Assembly: GCA_937988735.1 (NCBI GenBank)
Contig: CALKHQ010000280.1
Location: 1-55,731 of the forward strand
DNA from: an uncultured Alphaproteobacteria bacterium
GTDB lineage: Bacteria; Pseudomonadota; Alphaproteobacteria; CALKHQ01
DNA: 55,731 nt
Direction of reading: 5' to 3'
A model generated the notes under the pieces. It did no database searches, was not told where the DNA came from, and was given only the letters and a program-made list of their open reading frames with translations. The position numbers and the translations under genes were made by a program. Shown here piece after piece: positions 16,984-25,223 of this stretch; within the stretch, counting starts at the first letter, position 1, and each line of letters starts with the position of its first letter.

Positions 16984-17702
16984 TCCGGCACCAGCATGTA
17001 GCCGGTGCCGCGCACGGTCTGGATGTAGCGCGGCTCCCGCGGCTCGCGTTCGATCTTGCGCCGCAGACGGGTGATCTGCACGTCCACCGCGCGGGCGCTG
17101 TTGATCTCGCAGCGCTCGGCCAGCTCCTCGCGCGACAGCGGCTGCAGCGGTGCCGCGGCAAGCTCGCGCAGCAGCGCATGCTCGCCGCTGGTCAGCCGGA
17201 TCAGCGTGTCGCCCTGGTGCAGCAGCCCGCGGCTGGTGTCATAGACGAAGTCGCCGAGGCGGATGATGGCGGGCGCGGCCGGGGCGGCCTGCGCCGGCGC
17301 CGCCCGGCGCAGGATCGAATGCATCCGCAGCACCAGCTCGCGCGGCTCGAACGGCTTGGGCATGTAGTCGTCAGCGCCGTACTCGAAGCCGAGGATGCGG
17401 TCCTCCGGCTCGCCGCGGGCAGTCAGCAGCAGGATGGGCACGTTGTTGCCCTGCTCCCGCAGCTCGGCAGTGAGCGCGAGCCCGTTCTGGCCGGGCATCA
17501 TCACGTCCATCACGATCAGGTCGAAGCTGAACCGCGACATCTGGTCCTTCGCCACCGCCGCGTCGGCCGCGGTGCTGACGAAGAAACCCGCTTCGGTCAG
17601 GTAGCGCTGGAGCAGGCCGAGCAGGCGCTGGTCGTCGTCGACCACCAGCACATGGGCCGGCTCCTGCGGCGCCGCCGTCCGCTCTAGGTCTCGCGCCGCC
17701 AC
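16980..17702 (-). CDS. OmpR/PetR-type response regulator
   Basis: 240 residues: receiver domain (about 17-130) with Asp22/Asp23, phospho-acceptor Asp66 in IVMDVMMPGQNG, Thr94 and Lys116, followed by a winged-helix OmpR output domain ending in RYIQTVRGTGYMLVPE. The start is GTG at 17702, lying inside the end of the marR gene (19-base overlap). The order MarR-regulator-kinase divergent from ilvE resembles the alphaproteobacterial petP-petR locus; in Rhodobacter capsulatus PetR is needed for growth and cytochrome bc1 expression. Confidence 0.92.
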   Translation of the reverse strand: MAARDLERTAAPQEPAHVLVVDDDQRLLGLLQRYLTEAGFFVSTAADAAVAKDQMSRFSFDLIVMDVMMPGQNGLALTAELREQGNNVPILLLTARGEPEDRILGFEYGADDYMPKPFEPRELVLRMHSILRRAAPAQAAPAAPAIIRLGDFVYDTSRGLLHQGDTLIRLTSGEHALLRELAAAPLQPLSREELAERCEINSARAVDVQITRLRRKIEREPREPRYIQTVRGTGYMLVPE

Positions 17703-18205
17703 GCCTTGGGCTCCGCCGGCCGCGGGCCGCTCTGGCTGAGCTCGCGGGTCGCCGCGTCCATGATGCCGAGCATCACCTTCTTGAACCCTTCCACCGCATC
17801 GGCGCCTGCCTCGCGATAGGCCCGGGCAATCCGCGCCCGCTGGTTCGCGGTCAGCCGCTGCTCCAGGTCGGCGCCCTTCTCGGTAAGGTAGAGCAGCCGC
17901 TTGCGGCGGTCGTCGCTGCCGGTGCGCTGCTCGACATAGCCGTCGCGCAGCAGCCGGCTCAGCACCCGCGACAGGCTCTGCTTGGTGATGTTGAGCACGG
18001 TCAGCAGCTCGCTGACCGTGATGCCGGGGTAGCGGCCGACGAAGTAGATCACCCGGTGGTGAGCCCTGCCCAGATCCTGCTGGGCGAGCATCGAGTCCGG
18101 CTCGCCGGTGAAATCCCGATAGGCATAGAACAGGAGCTCCACCCCCGTCCGCAGCTCCTCGTCGCGAAGGAACAGCGGGTTCGAGGGAATCTTTACGTCA
18201 GCCAT
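17684..18205 (-). CDS. MarR-family transcriptional regulator (PetP-like)
   Basis: 173 residues with a winged-helix MarR core: ITVSELLTVLNITKQSLSRVLSRL is the recognition-helix region and RTGSDDRRKRLLYLTEKG the wing. First gene of a three-gene operon with an OmpR-type regulator and an EnvZ-like kinase, and divergent from ilvE across 162 bases. Length and context match PetP of the petP-petR pair. It may autoregulate from the intergenic region, which has a dyad at 18281-18297 (inference). Confidence 0.88.
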   Translation of the reverse strand: MADVKIPSNPLFLRDEELRTGVELLFYAYRDFTGEPDSMLAQQDLGRAHHRVIYFVGRYPGITVSELLTVLNITKQSLSRVLSRLLRDGYVEQRTGSDDRRKRLLYLTEKGADLEQRLTANQRARIARAYREAGADAVEGFKKVMLGIMDAATRELSQSGPRPAEPKAWRRET

Positions 18206-18367
18206 GTTGACATATTTGCCATCAGGATGTTACACCCTCTGATCCGAGGCAGACATTTTCGGTCGCGGCTCCGAAGGCTTCCGACATAGGATGTCGGCAG
18301 CAGCCGCGGGGAGCGGACGGACAGTCTCCGTCTCCCGACCCATAAACAACTAGCGGACGAGACGCAA
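18206..18367. promoter_or_regulatory. Divergent promoter/operator region between the MarR gene and ilvE
   Basis: A consensus -35 TTGACA (18207-18212) on the plus strand is followed after 17 bases by TTACAC, a weak -10, giving a candidate ilvE promoter with a leader of about 125 bases. The leader holds a perfect 7-3-7 inverted repeat CCGACATAGGATGTCGG (18281-18297) and an imperfect hairpin near 18308-18336. The MarR-gene promoter must also be here or in the same A/T-rich patch. Which protein binds the dyad is unknown. Confidence 0.5.
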
Positions 18368-19279
18368 ATGGCCCTTATCCCCTTCCATGACCGTGACGGC
18401 CAGATCTGGCAGGACGGCGCGCTGGTTCCGTGGCGCGAGGCGAAGATCCACGTGCTCACCCACGGCCTCCACTACGGAAGCTGCGTCTTCGAGGGCGAGC
18501 GCGTCTACGGCGGCGAGATCTTCAAGCTGCGCGAGCACACCGAGCGCCTGTTTGCCTCGGCCCGGATGATGGACTTCGAGATCCCCTTCAGCGTGGAGGA
18601 GATCGACGAGGCCTGCAACGCGGCTGTTCGCGCCAACAACATCGTCGACGGCTACGTCCGTCCGGTCGCCTGGCGCGGCAGCGAGATGATGGGGGTCTCC
18701 GCCCAGCAGAACCGGATCAACGTCGCCATCGCCACCTGGGAGTGGCCCGCCTACTTCACGCCGGAGGCCCGGCTGCAGGGCATCCGCATGCAGGTGGCCA
18801 GGTGGCGGCGGCCGGCGCCGGAGTGCGCGCCGGTGCACGCCAAGGCGGCCGGTCTCTACATGATCTGCACGCTGGCGAAGCACGCGGCGGAGCGGGCGGG
18901 CTACAACGACGCGCTCATGCTCGACTGGCGCGGCCAGGTGGCGGAGGCGACCGGCGCCAACATCTTCCTGATCCAGGACGGCGTCATCCACACGCCGAAG
19001 CCGGACTGCTTCCTCGACGGCATCACCCGCCGCACGGTCATCGACCTTGCCCGCGCCCGCGGCTACGAGGTCGTCGAGCGGGCGATCATGCCGGAGGAGT
19101 TCGCGCGGACGCAGGAGGTGTTCCTGACCGGCACTGCCGTCGAGGTGACCCCGGTGCGCGAGATCGGCGAGTGGCGGTTCGAGGTCGGCGAGATCACCCG
19201 CAACCTGGTCCACGACTTCGACGCGCTGGTCCAGCGCAAGAACGACAAGGCCGCGTCCGTCCGCGCCAGCGCCGCCTGA
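18368..19279 (+). CDS. ilvE: Branched-chain amino acid aminotransferase
   Basis: 303 residues, fold-type IV PLP enzyme. It interconverts Val/Leu/Ile with their 2-oxo acids. The PLP lysine is Lys159 in CAPVHAKAAGLYMICTLAK, and HGLHYGSCVFEGERVYGG and VAEATGANIFLIQDG are the usual substrate and phosphate-binding segments. ATG 18368 gives the standard IlvE N-terminus. It is monocistronic, ending at a clear terminator, and is transcribed divergently from the MarR/OmpR/EnvZ operon. Confidence 0.95.
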   Translation: MALIPFHDRDGQIWQDGALVPWREAKIHVLTHGLHYGSCVFEGERVYGGEIFKLREHTERLFASARMMDFEIPFSVEEIDEACNAAVRANNIVDGYVRPVAWRGSEMMGVSAQQNRINVAIATWEWPAYFTPEARLQGIRMQVARWRRPAPECAPVHAKAAGLYMICTLAKHAAERAGYNDALMLDWRGQVAEATGANIFLIQDGVIHTPKPDCFLDGITRRTVIDLARARGYEVVERAIMPEEFARTQEVFLTGTAVEVTPVREIGEWRFEVGEITRNLVHDFDALVQRKNDKAASVRASAA

Positions 19280-19294
19280 GCGGCGACAGAGAAA

Positions 19295-19319
19295 GGGCCC
19301 GGGCGATCGGTCCGGGCCC
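19295..19319 (+). terminator. ilvE terminator hairpin
   Basis: Perfect 8-bp stem GGGCCCGG (19295-19302) / CCGGGCCC (19312-19319) with a 9-base loop, 16 bases past the ilvE stop. No long T-tract follows, as is common in high-GC genomes. Confidence 0.7.
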
Positions 19320-19462
19320 AAGACGAGGCGTTCGCGAAAAAAGGGGACGCCGGCAGCGCGGAGGGAGGCACCGCCACCGGAGCCCGGGCGGCCGCGGGAG
19401 GCCACGGGCACGCCGCAGCCTCCAGCCTGCCGCAGACATGGTTAATGCATTGTTACCGGGAT

Positions 19463-19486
19463 GCCCGCGTGCAGTTGTGCGCGGGC
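19463..19486 (-). terminator. Possible secA terminator hairpin
   Basis: GCCCGCG (19463-19469) and CGCGGGC (19480-19486) form a 7-bp stem with a 10-base loop, about 18 bases beyond the secA stop on the minus strand. No T-tract is visible. Confidence 0.45.
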
Positions 19487-19503
19487 GTCGCCGTCTGGCG
19501 GGC

Positions 19504-22230
19504 TCAGGCGGCGGCGCCGTGGCAGTGCTTGTACTTCTTCCCCGATCCGCAGGGGCAGGGGGCGTTCCGGGGCACCTTCGCGCTCGCAGCCGGTGAGGCC
19601 GCGGGTCGCGTGCGGGTGGCGACGCCGACGTCGCCGCCCGCGTCGCCCATCGGCGCACCGTCGCCGGCCGGCAGCGGGGCGCCGGCCGGATCGACCCGGC
19701 TTTCCACCATCCGCGCCGGCTGCGGCGCGGCGGGCGCCATCGCCTGCAGGTCGGCCGCCGGCCGAACCTCGACATGGGCCATCACCCGCGTCACCGACTC
19801 CCGCAGCCGCGCGAGCATCGACTCGAACATGTCGAACGCCTCGCGCTTGTACTCGTCCAGCGGGTTGCGCTGGGCGTGGGCGCGCAGGTTGATGCCCTGG
19901 CGGAGCTGGTCGAGATGGAGCAGGTGCTCCTTCCAGTGGAAGTCCAGCAGCTGCAGCAGCAGGTTCTTTTCCACCAGCCGCATCGATTCCGGGCCGATGG
20001 CGGCGGCCTTCTCCGCCATCTTCTTCTCGACCGCGTCGGCAATGCGCTGCCGGATCTCGGCGTCGGCGACGCCGTCCTCGGCCGCCCATTCCTTGATCGG
20101 CAGGTCGAGGCCGAAGATGCGCTTCACTTCCGCCGTCAGGCCCTCGACGTCCCACTGCTCGGCGTAGGCGCGCTCCGGCACGTGGGCGGCCATCAGCGCG
20201 TCCAGCGTCTCCTCGCGCATGTCGACGATGGTCTCGCCGACGTCGGTCGCCCGCATCAGCTCCTTGCGCTGCTCGTAGATGACCTTGCGCTGGTCGTTCA
20301 TCACGTCGTCGAACTTCAGCAGGTGCTTGCGCACCTCGAAGTTGCGCGCCTCGACCCGCGCCTGGGCCTTTTCCAGCGCCTTGTTCACCCAGGGATGGGA
20401 GATCGCCTCGTCTTCCTTCACGCCGAGGCGCTTCAGCATGGAGTCGATCTTGTCCGCCGCGAAGATGCGCATCAGGTCGTCTTCGAGCGACAGGAAGAAG
20501 ATCGAACGTCCGGGGTCGCCCTGACGGCCGGAGCGGCCGCGGAGCTGGTTGTCGATGCGCCGGCTCTCGTGGCGTTCGGTGCCGATCACGCAGAGCCCGC
20601 CGGCGGCCAGCGCCTGCTGGCGCTTCTCCGCGATCTCGGCCTTGATCTGCTCGATGCGCCGCGCGCGCTCCTCCTCGTCGGTGACATCGGCGAGTTCGCG
20701 CCGGATGCGCATCTCGAGGTTGCCGCCGAGCTGGATGTCGGTGCCGCGACCGGCCATGTTGGTCGCGATCGTCACCGCGCCCGGGATGCCCGCGTCGGCG
20801 ATGATGTAGGCCTCGGCCTCGTGATAGCGGGCGTTCAGCACGTTGTGCTTGATGCCGTGCTTCTTCAGCTTGGCCGACAGCTCCTCGGACTTCTCGATCG
20901 AGGTCGTGCCGACCAGCACCGGCTGGCCGCGCTTCTGGCAGTCGATGATCGTCTCGATCACCGCCTTGTCCTTCTCGGCGCGGGTCCGGTAGACGGCGTC
21001 GTCCTCGTCGATGCGGATCACCGGCAAGTTGGTCGGGATCTCGATGACGTCGAGCTTGTAGATCTCGGCGAACTCGCCGGCCTCGGTCATCGCCGTGCCG
21101 GTCATGCCGGCAAGCTTGGGATAGAGCCGGAAGTAGTTCTGGAAGGTGATCGACGCCAGCGTCTGGGTCTCGGCCTGGATCTGGACGCCTTCCTTGGCCT
21201 CGATCGCCTGATGCAGGCCCTCGGAGTAGCGGCGGCCCTCCATCATGCGGCCGGTGAACTCGTCGACGATGATCACCTTGCCGTCCTTGACGACATATTC
21301 GGTGTCGCGGCGGAACAGCTTGTGTGCGCGCAGCGCCTGCATCACGTGGTGGAGCTGGGTGATGTTGTGGCTGTCGTAGAGGCCGCCTTCCATCAGCCCG
21401 GCCTGGCGCAGCCGCTCCTCCATCACCTCGACGCCCTCGTCGGTCAGGGTGACCGTGCGCTGCTTCTCGTCGATCTCGTAGTGCTCGGGCTTGAGGTGCG
21501 GGATCTCCTTGTCGATGGCGCGATAGAGCGCGGAGGAGTCCTCGGCCTGGCCGGAGATGATCAGCGGGGTGCGCGCTTCGTCGATCAGGATCGAGTCCAC
21601 CTCGTCGACGATGGCGAAGTTCGGCTCGCGCTGGACCATCATGTCCAGCCGCAGCTTCATGTTGTCGCGCAGATAGTCGAAGCCGAGCTCGTTGTTGGTC
21701 GAATAGGTGATGTCGCAGGCGTAGGCCGCGCGCCGCTCCTCGTCCGTCAGCCCCGGCACGATGCAGCCGACGGTGAGCCCCAGGAAGCGGTGGATCTGGC
21801 CCATCCATTCGGAGTCGCGGCGGGCCAGGTAGTCGTTGACCGTGACGACGTGAACGCCCTTGCCGGTGAGCGCGTTGAGATAGGCGGCGAGCGTCGAGAC
21901 AAGCGTCTTGCCTTCGCCGGTCTTCATCTCGGCGATCATGCCGCGGTGCAGCACGATGCCGCCCATGAGCTGGACGTCGAAGTGGCGCTGGCCCAGTACC
22001 CGCTTCGCCGCCTCGCGGACGGTGGCGAAGGCCTCCACCAGGATGTCGTCGAGGGTCTCGCCGGCGGCGAGCCGCGCCTTCAGCTTGTCGGTCTGCCCGC
22101 GCAGCGCGTCGTCCGAAAGCTTCGAGATCTCCGGCTCCCGGGCATTGATCGCCTGCACCAGGGGCTGGAGCGACTTGATGTAGCGTTCGTTGGCAGTGCC
22201 GAACAGCTTACGCGCGACGGCGCCGAACAT
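19504..22230 (-). CDS. secA: Protein translocase ATPase SecA
   Basis: 908 residues, normal full length. Walker A MKTGEGKTLVS, Walker B/DEVD in FAIVDEVDSILIDEARTP, NMAGRGTDIQLGGN and RRIDNQLRGRSGRQGDPG of the second helicase domain, the long helical scaffold, and a C-terminal zinc motif CPCGSGKKYKHCHG that contacts SecB and ribosomes. It drives preprotein export through SecYEG. The start is taken at 22230 (MFGAVARKLFG), where homologues begin; an ATG two codons upstream (22236) is the alternative. Convergent with ilvE. Confidence 0.97.
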   Translation of the reverse strand: MFGAVARKLFGTANERYIKSLQPLVQAINAREPEISKLSDDALRGQTDKLKARLAAGETLDDILVEAFATVREAAKRVLGQRHFDVQLMGGIVLHRGMIAEMKTGEGKTLVSTLAAYLNALTGKGVHVVTVNDYLARRDSEWMGQIHRFLGLTVGCIVPGLTDEERRAAYACDITYSTNNELGFDYLRDNMKLRLDMMVQREPNFAIVDEVDSILIDEARTPLIISGQAEDSSALYRAIDKEIPHLKPEHYEIDEKQRTVTLTDEGVEVMEERLRQAGLMEGGLYDSHNITQLHHVMQALRAHKLFRRDTEYVVKDGKVIIVDEFTGRMMEGRRYSEGLHQAIEAKEGVQIQAETQTLASITFQNYFRLYPKLAGMTGTAMTEAGEFAEIYKLDVIEIPTNLPVIRIDEDDAVYRTRAEKDKAVIETIIDCQKRGQPVLVGTTSIEKSEELSAKLKKHGIKHNVLNARYHEAEAYIIADAGIPGAVTIATNMAGRGTDIQLGGNLEMRIRRELADVTDEEERARRIEQIKAEIAEKRQQALAAGGLCVIGTERHESRRIDNQLRGRSGRQGDPGRSIFFLSLEDDLMRIFAADKIDSMLKRLGVKEDEAISHPWVNKALEKAQARVEARNFEVRKHLLKFDDVMNDQRKVIYEQRKELMRATDVGETIVDMREETLDALMAAHVPERAYAEQWDVEGLTAEVKRIFGLDLPIKEWAAEDGVADAEIRQRIADAVEKKMAEKAAAIGPESMRLVEKNLLLQLLDFHWKEHLLHLDQLRQGINLRAHAQRNPLDEYKREAFDMFESMLARLRESVTRVMAHVEVRPAADLQAMAPAAPQPARMVESRVDPAGAPLPAGDGAPMGDAGGDVGVATRTRPAASPAASAKVPRNAPCPCGSGKKYKHCHGAAA

Positions 22231-22396
22231 GGGCATGAACTCGCTTGTGGTCGTTCTTGGCCGCAACACGTATCGCGCCCGCCGCCCGTGGCGGGGGCGC
22301 AGCTGCGGCAGTCGGGCCAAGGACAGATAAGGAGGCTGGCGGGGGCTGTCAATGTAAGAGGCCCCGCCAATCTGGGCATTTCCGCGGCAGCGCGGC

Positions 22397-23608
22397 CTAT
22401 GCCGCCCGCGCCGATCGGAGCCCGACCGCGGCGGTGGCGGCCGCAACTGCGCCGAGAACCGCCGCCACGATCGTGAACATGGTGGCGAAATCGAAGGCGC
22501 CGACCAGCGGCTGGCTGAGGAAGGGCGAGACGAACTGGCCGATGAAGAAGCTTGCGGTCAGTCCGCCGGCGACCCGGCCCCGGACCGCGACCGGCGCGAT
22601 TGCCAGCGCCGCGGCCATCAGGTTCGGCATCGAAATGCCCATGCCGACGCCCGCCACTGCCATCGCCGCCACCACGGCGAGATAACTGTGCGCGGCCCCG
22701 ACCAGCGCAATTCCCGCCGCCAGCAGCCCGAGGCCGAGGCCCAGCGTCGGCGCGACGCCCAGCCGGTTGCGGACGCGGGCGAACCCCAGGGACGCCACCG
22801 CCATGACCAGCGTCAGCGTGCCCATCGCGAGCCCGGTGCGGCTGGGCGTGTCGTCCGCCATCGTCTGCAGGAAGAACGGGAGCTGCGTCGGCAGCACGTA
22901 GAAGGTGATCATGCTGAGGAGCGCGAGCCCGAACAGCGCGAACACGGCGAGCGCCCAGCCGGGAGCGCCGGTCGCGGCCGCCGCACCGCCCGCGCCGTGC
23001 CGCTGTCCCCGCGCCGGCTCGTACAGCCACAGCAGCACCGCCGGCAGCAGGGCGAAGGCGACGCCATAGACGGCGAAGGGCGCACGCCAGTGCATCTCGG
23101 CGAGGAGCCCGCCGCCAACGAGGAACACGATGCCGCCGACGCCGATGAACGCCGACTGCCGGCCCATGAAGCGGTCGCGCTCGGCGCCGGTGAAATAGTC
23201 GCCGACCAGCGCCGTTCCCGTCGTCATCGTGCCGGCGACCGCCATGCCGAGCAGCGCGCGGCCAGCGAGGATGGCGAACAGGCTGTCCACCACCAGTCCG
23301 GACATGCCGGAGAAGCCGTAGGCGACGATTGCGAGCAGCAGGAGCCGGCGCCGGCCGTAGCGGTCGGCGATGAAACCGGCCAGCGGAGCGCTGAGCGCGA
23401 TGAACAGCGCCGGGATCGTCAGCACCAGCCGCGCCAGCAGCGCCACGTTCTCCGTGTCGGCGAAGCGCGCCTCGATCGCCGGCAGCGACGGCGCGATGGT
23501 GGTGCCCGACATCATGGTGAGCGAAGCAACCAGCAGCAGCGTCAGGTTGCGGGCCCGCGTCGAACCTGTTCCGGCGGCCGTCGAGGCCGCAGTCGCACTG
23601 TCTGTCAT
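22397..23608 (-). CDS. Major facilitator superfamily transporter
   Basis: 403 residues with about twelve transmembrane helices. Motif A appears as GFIADRYGRRRLLLLA after helix 2, and GRALLGMAVAGTMTTGTALV is a helix-4 segment typical of drug:H+ antiporters of the DHA1/DHA2 kind; substrate unknown. A hydrophilic 20-residue N-terminus precedes helix 1. The frame remains open far upstream antisense to urtA, but the ATG at 23608 gives the expected length and beginning. The gene is divergent from urtA, and 166 bases separate its stop from secA. Confidence 0.85.
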   Translation of the reverse strand: MTDSATAASTAAGTGSTRARNLTLLLVASLTMMSGTTIAPSLPAIEARFADTENVALLARLVLTIPALFIALSAPLAGFIADRYGRRRLLLLAIVAYGFSGMSGLVVDSLFAILAGRALLGMAVAGTMTTGTALVGDYFTGAERDRFMGRQSAFIGVGGIVFLVGGGLLAEMHWRAPFAVYGVAFALLPAVLLWLYEPARGQRHGAGGAAAATGAPGWALAVFALFGLALLSMITFYVLPTQLPFFLQTMADDTPSRTGLAMGTLTLVMAVASLGFARVRNRLGVAPTLGLGLGLLAAGIALVGAAHSYLAVVAAMAVAGVGMGISMPNLMAAALAIAPVAVRGRVAGGLTASFFIGQFVSPFLSQPLVGAFDFATMFTIVAAVLGAVAAATAAVGLRSARAA

Positions 23609-23814
23609 GGGTCCGGTTTCCTGGGCGGCGCGGGCAGGTGAGGTTGATAGAATCCCGACCGCGGTCGAGGTCAAGCGACGCGGCTGCCGGTCTGTGACGA
23701 CGGTCACACGACCTGCCTGCGAAAGCAGCAGCCGCGCATCCACTGCCTGAATGGCCGCCGAAGAATCCGGCAGCGGCGCCCGAACGCCTGCGCGCCTTGC
23801 GGTCGTTCGCCCGC

Positions 23815-23830
23815 TGGCACGCCCCTTGCT
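23815..23830 (+). promoter_or_regulatory. Sigma-54 (RpoN) promoter of the urt operon
   Basis: TGGCACGCCCCTTGCT matches the -24/-12 consensus (TGGCACG-N4-TTGCW) at every conserved base. The GG (23816-23817) and GC (23828-23829) doublets are correctly spaced. The expected start of transcription is near 23841, about 30 bases before the urtA ATG. Sigma-54 promoters need an enhancer-binding activator such as NtrC; no clear NtrC site was recognised upstream. Confidence 0.8.
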
Positions 23831-23869
23831 TACTCTCGCTGCAGTGCAGCAAAACCGATGGGGGCAGGC

Positions 23870-25165
23870 ATGACACGATGGGGTATCGGGCGGCTGGTCA
23901 GCGCATTCGCCGCGACGACGGCGCTGGTTGCGGCGGTCGGCGCCGCGCGGGCCCAGGAGGGCGAGCCGATCAAGGTCGGCGTTCTCCACTCGCTCTCCGG
24001 CACCATGGCGATCAGCGAGACCACGCTCAAGGACGTGATGCTGATGCTGATCGAGGAGCAGAACGCGAAGGGCGGGCTGCTCGGCCGGCCGCTGGAGGCG
24101 GTGGTGGTGGATCCCGCCTCCGACTGGCCGCTGTTCGCCGAGAAGGCGCGCGAGCTCCTCGAGCAGGAACGGGTGGACGTGGTGTTCGGCTGCTGGACCT
24201 CGGTCAGCCGCAAGTCGGTGCTGCCGGTGTTCGAGGAGCTGAACGGGCTGCTGTTCTATCCCGTGCAGTACGAGGGCGAGGAAAGCTCGCGCAACGTCTT
24301 CTACACCGGCGCGGCGCCGAACCAGCAGGCGATCCCGGCGGTCGAATACCTGATGAGCGAAGACGGCGGCGGCGCCCAGCGCTGGGTGCTGCTCGGCACC
24401 GACTACGTCTATCCGCGCACGACCAACAAGATCCTGCGCGCCTTCCTCAACGCCCATGGTGTCTCGGACGAGGACATCATGGAGGAGTACACGCCCTTCG
24501 GCCATTCCGACTGGCAGACCATCGTCGCGCAGGTGAAGGAGTTCGCGAGCCAGGGCAAGCCGACCGCCGTCATCTCCACCATCAACGGCGACGCCAACGT
24601 GCCCTTCTACAAGGAGCTCGCCAACCAGGGCATTTCGGCCGAGGACATCCCGGTCATCGCCTTCTCCGTCGGCGAGGAGGAGCTGGCGGGTCTCGACACC
24701 GCGCCGCTGGTCGGCCACCTCGCGGCGTGGAACTACTTCATGTCGGTGGACACGCCGGAGAACGCGGCGTTCATCGAAGCCTGGCACGCCTTCATCGGTG
24801 ACCCGAACCGCGTTACCAATGACCCGATGGAGGCCCACTACATCGGCTTCAACATGTGGGTGCAGGCGGTCACGCAGGCCGGGACCACCGATGTCGATGC
24901 CGTGCGCCAGGCGATGTACGGCCAGCAGGTGCCGAACCTGACCGGCGGTATCGCGGTGATGAACACCAATCATCACCTGTCGAAGCCGGTGCTGATCGGC
25001 GAGATCCTCGAGGACGGCCAGTTCGACGTCGTCTGGCAGACCGACGACGTGGTCGTCGGCGACGCCTGGTCCGACTACATTCCGGAGAGCGCGGTGCTGA
25101 CCGCCGACTGGACCTGGCCCTGGGTCTGCGGCGGCTGCCAGGAACCCCTCTACGGCAAGAACTAG
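23870..25165 (+). CDS. urtA: Urea ABC transporter, substrate-binding protein UrtA
   Basis: 431 residues with a signal peptide (LVSAFAATTALVAAVGAARAQ). The sequence EPIKVGVLHSLSGTMAISET, VDPASDWPLFAEKARELL, FGCWTSVSRKSVLPVFEELN, FYPVQYEGEESSRNVFYTG and TPFGHSDWQTIVAQ is diagnostic of UrtA, the periplasmic urea receptor. The C-terminal tail WPWVCGGCQEPLYGKN carries a CxxC pair less common in the family. ATG 23870 is chosen over the in-frame ATG at 23858 because a GGGGGCAGG stretch precedes it. First gene of urtABCDE and just downstream of a sigma-54 promoter. Confidence 0.95.
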   Translation: MTRWGIGRLVSAFAATTALVAAVGAARAQEGEPIKVGVLHSLSGTMAISETTLKDVMLMLIEEQNAKGGLLGRPLEAVVVDPASDWPLFAEKARELLEQERVDVVFGCWTSVSRKSVLPVFEELNGLLFYPVQYEGEESSRNVFYTGAAPNQQAIPAVEYLMSEDGGGAQRWVLLGTDYVYPRTTNKILRAFLNAHGVSDEDIMEEYTPFGHSDWQTIVAQVKEFASQGKPTAVISTINGDANVPFYKELANQGISAEDIPVIAFSVGEEELAGLDTAPLVGHLAAWNYFMSVDTPENAAFIEAWHAFIGDPNRVTNDPMEAHYIGFNMWVQAVTQAGTTDVDAVRQAMYGQQVPNLTGGIAVMNTNHHLSKPVLIGEILEDGQFDVVWQTDDVVVGDAWSDYIPESAVLTADWTWPWVCGGCQEPLYGKN

Positions 25166-25223
25166 GAAGGCGCGGGCGGTCGGGGTCCTGATCCCGCCCG
25201 CTCCGACGCGCGGCCAATCCGCC

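Noticed and set aside
19774..22476. 900-codon plus-strand open frame opposite secA
   Set aside because: It is the antisense shadow of secA: composition is dictated by the GC-rich third positions of the real gene, and there are no family motifs.
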